Part shown: positions 59,552 through 64,000 of the stretch, piece after piece
Position numbering within the stretch: position 1 is the first letter of the stretch
Layout of the letters: each line of letters begins with the position of its first letter
Source: Actinophytocola gossypii
GTDB lineage: Bacteria; Actinomycetota; Actinomycetes; Mycobacteriales; Pseudonocardiaceae
NCBI RefSeq assembly: GCF_025165815.1
Contig: NZ_JAFFZE010000009.1
Location: 540,687-604,686 of the forward strand
DNA length: 64,000 nucleotides
Reading direction: 5' to 3'
Notes under the pieces: generated by a model
Databases searched by the model: none
Told to the model about the DNA's origin: nothing
Seen by the model: the letters and a program-made list of their open reading frames with translations, nothing else
Position numbers and translations under genes: made by a program

Positions 59552-60796
59552 TCAGCTCCGGACCGCGCCCGGCCGCGCCGCCGCGTACAGGGCGCGGGCG
59601 ACGAACGCCGGTGTCAGCACCTTCAGCATCGACCGGTTCCTGGTGATCACCGAGGTGAACTTCTCGGCCACCTTCGGGTCCCGCACCGACGCCGACAGCA
59701 CCACCTTCATCACTCCGGACAGGGCCAGCCTGGTGCTGAGGTCGATGATCTGGGCTTGGTGCGGGAACAGCCGGAACCGGTGCGTCCGCTCGTAGCGGCG
59801 CGCCGCCTGGTCGATGCGCTTCGGGTGCCCGGAGCGGACCGCGTCGGCGACGGCGTCGCTGAGCCACTCGCCGCCCTGGATCGCCCAGCCGCACCCGGAG
59901 CCCTCCAGCGGGTCGGCGACCATCGCGGCGTCGCCGACCAGCGCCACGCCTGGCGTGGTGATCCGCCAGCGGGTGACGCTGGGATACGACCTCGAGCTCA
60001 GTACCTCGGTGGCGCGCTCGGCGCGGGACAGGTCGGGGCCGTCCGGCAGGTTCCGGTAGGCGTCGAGCAGCACGGCCTCCCGGTCGCCGCGCTCGGCCGG
60101 CAGCCTGCGCTTGTCGAGCATCGCCGCGAGTACGACGTGGCCGTCGTCCATCGCGCCGACCGACACGACGTCCGGCATGTTCAGCCAGATGCTGAGCGTG
60201 CGGTCCGGCGGCACCTCGACGCCTCGGTAGTGCGCGAACAGGAAGAACCGCTTGGGTTCGGTGCGGTGTCCGGGGAGACCGGCCAGCTCGGCGATCTTCG
60301 ACGAGTGCCCGTCGGCGCCGACCACCAGCCGTGCCCCGAACCGGCGGGCCTCACCGTCGACCATCGCCAGCACGCCGTCCACCCGGCCCTGCCGGTCGCG
60401 GGTCAGCTCACGGGCCTTGGCGCCGAGCACCAGGTCCACGCCCGCGGTCTCGGCGGCCGCCTCGCGCATCAGCGGGTCCAGCGTCTCGCGGCGGATGTTG
60501 TAGCCGTGCGGCGGGCAGTCGTCCATCCGCGGAACGTGCAGCCAGCCGTAGGGCGTGTTGAACGCGTCGTGCGCCGGCACCCCGCCGGCCTTCTCGATCG
60601 CCGCGTCCACGCCGATCCGGCGCAGGGTGGGCAGCGCACTGGAGCGGATCGAGGTCGTGCACATCCGCTTGTAGGTGGTGGGCTGCCGGTGCGCCTCGAG
60701 CAGGGCGACGTCCAGACCGGACCGTCCCATCAGGATCGCCGCGGTGCAGCCGGCGAGCCCGCCGCCGACGATCACCACGTCGTAGTTGTCACTCAT
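59552..60796 (-). CDS. FAD-dependent oxidoreductase (PHBH/geranylgeranyl-reductase-like)
   Basis: 414-residue group A flavoprotein. The dinucleotide motif is VVIVGGGLAGCTAAILMGRS, with VVGADGHSSKIAELAG (GADG) in the middle and GVALVGDAAMVADPLEGSGC (GD motif) near residue 275. The WxWxIP motif of flavin halogenases was not seen. It probably hydroxylates, oxidises or reduces a polyketide or lipid intermediate. Its ATG overlaps the SRPBCC stop (ATGA), and the MFS gene follows directly. Confidence 0.92.
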   Translation of the reverse strand: MSDNYDVVIVGGGLAGCTAAILMGRSGLDVALLEAHRQPTTYKRMCTTSIRSSALPTLRRIGVDAAIEKAGGVPAHDAFNTPYGWLHVPRMDDCPPHGYNIRRETLDPLMREAAAETAGVDLVLGAKARELTRDRQGRVDGVLAMVDGEARRFGARLVVGADGHSSKIAELAGLPGHRTEPKRFFLFAHYRGVEVPPDRTLSIWLNMPDVVSVGAMDDGHVVLAAMLDKRRLPAERGDREAVLLDAYRNLPDGPDLSRAERATEVLSSRSYPSVTRWRITTPGVALVGDAAMVADPLEGSGCGWAIQGGEWLSDAVADAVRSGHPKRIDQAARRYERTHRFRLFPHQAQIIDLSTRLALSGVMKVVLSASVRDPKVAEKFTSVITRNRSMLKVLTPAFVARALYAAARPGAVRS

Positions 60797-61275
60797 GAGA
60801 GCCGCTGCTTCCGTGCCGTCTGGCGGTCCAGGTACACCGCGGCCCGGTCCAGCTCGGCGCGGATGTTGTCGGGCAGGGTGCGCCGCAGGATCGCCTCCAT
60901 CGGCCACCGGGCGACCGGCGTGACGTTCATCGAGGTGACGCTGCGGACCAGGGTGCCGCCGTCGACCGGCGCGGCCTCGAACGTGGCGCCGAACGAGACC
61001 AGATGACGGATGAACCTGTTGTGCGGCAACGGAGTCATCGACATCTCGATCGTGTCGCCGGCACGTTGTACCCGCATGACCATCTTCGGCGCCGGCCCGG
61101 GGATGCCGGGCAGCACCGGGCGGAACCTGAAGTCGGTGCGGTCGCCCTCCCGGCGGGCCCAGTCGATCGCGCCGATCTTGTCGTCGACCTCGGCGTACCG
61201 GTGGACGTCGAGAACGAACTCGAGAAAATCGTCAGGAGCGCAGTTCATCGTCTCTTCGACAACGACTTCCAGCAT
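60793..61275 (-). CDS. SRPBCC-family (polyketide cyclase/dehydrase-like) protein
   Basis: 160 residues in the START-like fold: VVVEETMNCAPDDFLEFVLD at the N terminus, the central DRTDFRFRPVLPGIPGPAPK segment, and a C-terminal helix (ILRRTLPDNIRAELDRAAVY). Members act as aromatase/cyclases or lipid-binding proteins. ATG 61275 gives the usual N terminus, though its Shine-Dalgarno sequence is weak; ATG 61332 is possible. First in the SRPBCC-FAD-MFS operon, divergent from the KAS III-like gene. Confidence 0.85.
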   Translation of the reverse strand: MLEVVVEETMNCAPDDFLEFVLDVHRYAEVDDKIGAIDWARREGDRTDFRFRPVLPGIPGPAPKMVMRVQRAGDTIEMSMTPLPHNRFIRHLVSFGATFEAAPVDGGTLVRSVTSMNVTPVARWPMEAILRRTLPDNIRAELDRAAVYLDRQTARKQRLS

Positions 61276-61362
61276 GGGGAAATGATAGTCCGCGCCCCTT
61301 GGCGTTTTCCAAATCGCACTCGCCTCCGGCATAGTGGAAACAACCCGGTGAGAGGATGACAC

Positions 61363-62361
61363 GTGTCGCCGCTAGGTATTGCCGCTCTCGGCAGTTATCT
61401 CCCCGCCGACGTGGTCGAGGCGGAACCGGTCGACCCGGCGGTCGACCCGTTGGCCGCCAACCCGCTGCTGCGCCTCCCGCGCACCCGGCACCGGGTGACC
61501 GGCGAGACCGCGGCGCGGATGATCGAGCGGGCCGCCCGGCCGATGTTCGAACGGCTCGGGCTGGACCCCGCGGGCAACGTGGACCTGTTGCTCACCAACG
61601 TGTTGCTGCCGGACAACTTCATCACCGGTGCGGGCGCCGACGCGGCCCGCCTGCTCGGCTGCGACCCGGAGCTGGTGCTCGACGTGCACAACAGCGGGTG
61701 CGCTTCCTTCCCGTACATGCTCAAGCTGGCCCGCTCGATGGTCGTCAGCGGCGAGGCGCGGCGGGTGCTGGTCGCGAACGTGCAGAACACCGCCGGCCAG
61801 GTGTACGCGCAGCCCGAGCTGAGCGGGAAGAACAGCGCCCTGACCGCGGGTGACGGCTGCGGCGTCGCATACGTCACCGCGGACGGGCCGTCGCCGGTGC
61901 TCGGGGTTCGGGTGCGCAGCACGCCCGCGTTCGCCGAGGACATGGCTCTGGTGACCGGGTCCGGCCGCCGGTACTGGGAGGCGGGGGCCGGCGAGGTGGA
62001 GATCGCGTTCACCGAGGAACGGCAGGCGGAAATCATCGAACGCGGCAACCGGCTCGTTCCGGAACTGGTCCGGGAACTGTGCGACAAAATCGGTGTCCGG
62101 GTCGAGGACATCGGCCTGTTGGTCACCAATCAGCCGAACCGGATATTCCTGATGAAATGGCGGAACACGCTCGGTCTGTCGCCGGACCGGCATTTCGACA
62201 CGTTCGACCGCTACGGCAACCTGTATGCCGCCGGGGTGCCGGTGACGCTGGCGACCGCGGCCGCCGAGGGCCGCCTGCGTGACGGGGACCTGGTGGTGCT
62301 GGCCGGTTTCGCGCACGCCGGTGACTTCGCGGCGGCGGCCGCCGTGCGCTGGCACTCCTGA
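61363..62361 (+). CDS. KAS III-like enzyme with the catalytic His replaced
   Basis: 332-residue thiolase-fold protein of the 3-oxoacyl-ACP synthase III family. The active-site Cys113 is in LVLDVHNSGCASFPYML, and Asn286 in RYGNLYAAGVPVTL is the conserved Asn. The HQAN motif is replaced by TNQPN (residues 255-259), so Asn256 stands where His is expected. Decarboxylative condensation is therefore doubtful; an acyltransferase or ester/amide-forming role is possible. GTG 61363 has AGAGGA upstream. It is convergent with the thioesterase gene (6 bp between). Confidence 0.88.
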   Translation: MSPLGIAALGSYLPADVVEAEPVDPAVDPLAANPLLRLPRTRHRVTGETAARMIERAARPMFERLGLDPAGNVDLLLTNVLLPDNFITGAGADAARLLGCDPELVLDVHNSGCASFPYMLKLARSMVVSGEARRVLVANVQNTAGQVYAQPELSGKNSALTAGDGCGVAYVTADGPSPVLGVRVRSTPAFAEDMALVTGSGRRYWEAGAGEVEIAFTEERQAEIIERGNRLVPELVRELCDKIGVRVEDIGLLVTNQPNRIFLMKWRNTLGLSPDRHFDTFDRYGNLYAAGVPVTLATAAAEGRLRDGDLVVLAGFAHAGDFAAAAAVRWHS

Positions 62362-62367
62362 CCACGA

Positions 62368-63162
62368 CTATCCCAACCACGTCTCGATCGCGGCGGCGGT
62401 CAACCCCGCGTGTTCCTCCAGCACGGAGAAGTGACCCGCGGCGACCCGGGTGACGGTGTCCGCGACGTCCCACGGCGGCCACGGGCTGTCCGCCGCGACC
62501 TGGAGCACCGGCACCGAGGGTTCGGCCGGCCGCCAGTCGGCGAAGATCCGCAGGTACGCGCCCATCGCGAGCAGCACGTCGTCGTTTACCGCGATCCCGT
62601 TCGGATCCCGGTCCAGCACGGTGCCCATCGCCCACTCCAGCATGGCGTCCTGGCGTGCCGGGTCGGGTGCGAGCGTGTCGACGAGGACGACTCCGGCCGC
62701 CGGGTGCCCCTGACGCTCCAGGTGTGATGCGAGGGTGTGCGCGACGACGCCGCCGATCGAGTGTCCGACGAGGACGTACGGCTCGCCGCCGGCCGTGGCG
62801 CGGACGGCCGACGCGAGGGCGTCGAGCGCCGCGGTCCAGGTCGCGGGAACGCTGCCGTCCCGGTCGAACCCGGGCAGTACCAGGGCCGAGGTGCGGGCGC
62901 GCCGCGCGAACGCGGTCGCCAACCGGACGAACTGGTGCGGCCCGGAGCCGCCGAGGAACGACGGCACGCAGATCAGCTGGGGCCGGGCGTGCCCGTCGCT
63001 GACCAGCACACCGCGCGGCGGTCCGGGCAGCTCGCCGGGCGACCGGAACGCCGGCAGGAACCGGGAACCGATGGTCAGCATCGGGAGGGCGTCGAGCAGC
63101 TGGCCGGCGTCGTTGGCGCGCCGGAGCAGGCGGGTCAGCGGGGCCGGGCTGGTGGTGATCAT
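62368..63162 (-). CDS. Discrete thioesterase (PKS/NRPS-type)
   Basis: 264-residue alpha/beta-hydrolase thioesterase. The nucleophile motif is YVLVGHSIGGVVAHTLASHL (Ser in GHSIGG, near residue 145), the acid is probably in VVLVDTLAPDP, and the His is in VAAGHFSVLEEHAGL near the C terminus. RPQLICVPSFLGGSGPHQFV is the oxyanion region. The gene overlaps the PKS stop (ATGA). As a free-standing enzyme it could release the chain or edit stalled modules. Confidence 0.93.
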   Translation of the reverse strand: MITTSPAPLTRLLRRANDAGQLLDALPMLTIGSRFLPAFRSPGELPGPPRGVLVSDGHARPQLICVPSFLGGSGPHQFVRLATAFARRARTSALVLPGFDRDGSVPATWTAALDALASAVRATAGGEPYVLVGHSIGGVVAHTLASHLERQGHPAAGVVLVDTLAPDPARQDAMLEWAMGTVLDRDPNGIAVNDDVLLAMGAYLRIFADWRPAEPSVPVLQVAADSPWPPWDVADTVTRVAAGHFSVLEEHAGLTAAAIETWLG

Positions 63163-64000
63163 CGGATGCCCAGTTCGTTGTCGATGAGGTCGAACAGCTC
63201 GCTCGCCGACGCGGACTCGATGCGGTCGGCGGACAGCTCCGGCTCGGACCCGTCCTCGAGGAGCTGTTGCACGGCCCGCAGCCGGTCGGCCAGGTGCGCG
63301 CGGTCGGCGTCGGTGACGGTCTCGGTGAGCGAGGTCAGCTGATCGAGCAGGGCGTCGACCTGGCTCGGCGGCTGCTGCGGGCGCAACCGGGTGAGCAGGT
63401 GCTCGGTGAGGGCCAGCGGGGTCGGGTGGTCGAACACCAGCGTGGGCGGGAGGGGGAGGCCGCTGGCGTGGGTGAGGTGGTTGCGCAGCTGGACCGCGGT
63501 CAGGGAGTCGAAGCCGAGGTCCCGGAAGTTCGTCGTCGGGTGGATGTTCGCGCTGTCGGCGTGTCCGAGGACGGTGGCGGTGGTGGTGGTCACCAGGTGC
63601 TGGACGTGGTCGTGGTGCCGGTCCGCCGGCAGGGCGGCGAGCTGTTGCGGCAGGACGCCCTTCGCTGTCCTGGTACCGGTGTGTTTCGCGCCGGCCGGGA
63701 GGAGCCGGTGCAGGACGGGTGGGGTGGTGTCCCGGGTGAGGCCGGCGGGGGAGAAGCGCATGGGGCACAGGTGCGGTTCGGTGCCGGTGAGGGCGGCGTC
63801 GAGGTGGCGGAGGCCGGTGGACGTCGGCATCGGGTGGATGCCGAGGGCCGCCAGCCGGTTCCGGTCGGCCTTTGTGAGGTGACCGGTGAGCTGGGTGTCG
63901 GTGTGCCAGTGGCCCCAGGACACGGCGGTTGTGTTGGTGCGGTGGTGGGCGAGGGCGTCGAGGAAGGTGTTGGCGGCGGCGTAGTTGGCTTGTCCTGGCC
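63159..64000 (-). CDS. Modular type I polyketide synthase, C-terminal end (KR-ACP-docking; rest outside window)
   Basis: 279 residues are visible from the window edge to the stop. First comes the end of a ketoreductase: GQANYAAANTFLDALAHHR, with active-site Tyr and Asn, then AVSWGHW. An ACP follows with NFRDLGFDSLTAVQLRNHLT (phosphopantetheine Ser) and PTLVFDHPTPLALTEHLLTR. The C-terminal tail (about 65 residues) ends in SASELFDLIDNELGIR, typical of C-terminal docking domains, so the chain passes to another PKS protein. The module's KS and AT lie beyond 64000. The frame is open to the window edge, so the GTG at 63923 is internal and not a start. Confidence 0.95.
   Translation of the reverse strand, partial: PGQANYAAANTFLDALAHHRTNTTAVSWGHWHTDTQLTGHLTKADRNRLAALGIHPMPTSTGLRHLDAALTGTEPHLCPMRFSPAGLTRDTTPPVLHRLLPAGAKHTGTRTAKGVLPQQLAALPADRHHDHVQHLVTTTTATVLGHADSANIHPTTNFRDLGFDSLTAVQLRNHLTHASGLPLPPTLVFDHPTPLALTEHLLTRLRPQQPPSQVDALLDQLTSLTETVTDADRAHLADRLRAVQQLLEDGSEPELSADRIESASASELFDLIDNELGIR

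Noticed and set aside
59552..60796. Flavin-dependent halogenase for the FAD enzyme
   Set aside because: The N-terminal FAD motifs fit, but the WxWxIP motif of tryptophan-type halogenases is not visible.
63159..63923. Stand-alone 254-residue ACP protein starting at GTG 63923
   Set aside because: The frame continues upstream to the window edge through a clear KR sequence (GQANYAAAN), so it is the tail of a large PKS.

Overview
The window is very GC-rich DNA from an actinobacterium. It carries a Pup-proteasome locus, a pafB-pafC-tatA-tatC-helY block, a SigL-type ECF sigma factor, a SARP regulator, modular PKS genes and many GTG starts. A member of the Pseudonocardiales or a close relative fits best; this is an inference from gene content only.

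Layout. 1-3.7 kb: dop (5' end outside the window), pup, prcA and pafA. The catalytic beta-subunit gene prcB, normally between pup and prcA, is absent. 3.7-10.4 kb: an accessory block between pafA and pafB, with a methionyl-tRNA synthetase paralogue, an MmpL-type transporter with a TetR regulator, and a DHA2 efflux pump with a TetR regulator and a twin-palindrome operator. 10.5-19.4 kb: pafB, pafC, a small membrane protein, tatA, tatC, a diacylglycerol-kinase-family lipid kinase, a YCII/ECF42 sigma pair and a HelY-type helicase. 19.5-24.5 kb: two DUF4333 proteins, an Eis-like acetyltransferase, a 5'-3' exonuclease, an M24 peptidase and an Lrp regulator. 24.6-28.1 kb: a LuxR-type regulator and a large SARP regulator. 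28.1-33.2 kb: a methyltransferase, a CGNR regulator, kynureninase, a secreted phosphodiesterase-like protein and a SigL/RslA-like sigma/anti-sigma pair with a textbook auto-regulatory promoter. 33.3-36.9 kb: a two-component system divergent from an ABC-2 exporter. 36.9-44.9 kb: an iron-regulated siderophore-interacting protein, an EamA exporter, TetR and MarR regulators, an aldehyde dehydrogenase with a coupled esterase, an unusual membrane-anchored PLD-like/TPR protein, and an F420-type nitroreductase. 45-48.3 kb: an S9 peptidase and an MFS pump.

48.4-64 kb reads as one or two biosynthetic gene clusters. A P450 and TetR gene precede a tight six-gene operon: ACP, membrane desaturase, fatty acyl-AMP ligase, NAD(P)-dependent thioester-reductase-like protein, SDR and cyclopropane-fatty-acid-synthase-like methyltransferase. 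The first three have the composition of the acyl-ACP ligase/desaturase/ACP cassettes that build unsaturated or terminally alkynylated fatty acyl starters. Further right are two convergent small membrane proteins sharing a C-terminal motif, a TetR/SnoaL pair, then an MFS pump, FAD oxidoreductase and SRPBCC cyclase in one operon, a KAS III-like enzyme lacking the catalytic His, a discrete thioesterase, and the C-terminal end (KR-ACP-docking) of a modular type I PKS leaving the window.

A recurring feature is leaderless expression: at ten genes a TANNNT hexamer lies 5-7 nt before the ATG/GTG with no Shine-Dalgarno sequence. No tRNA, rRNA, CRISPR array or transposase gene was seen.
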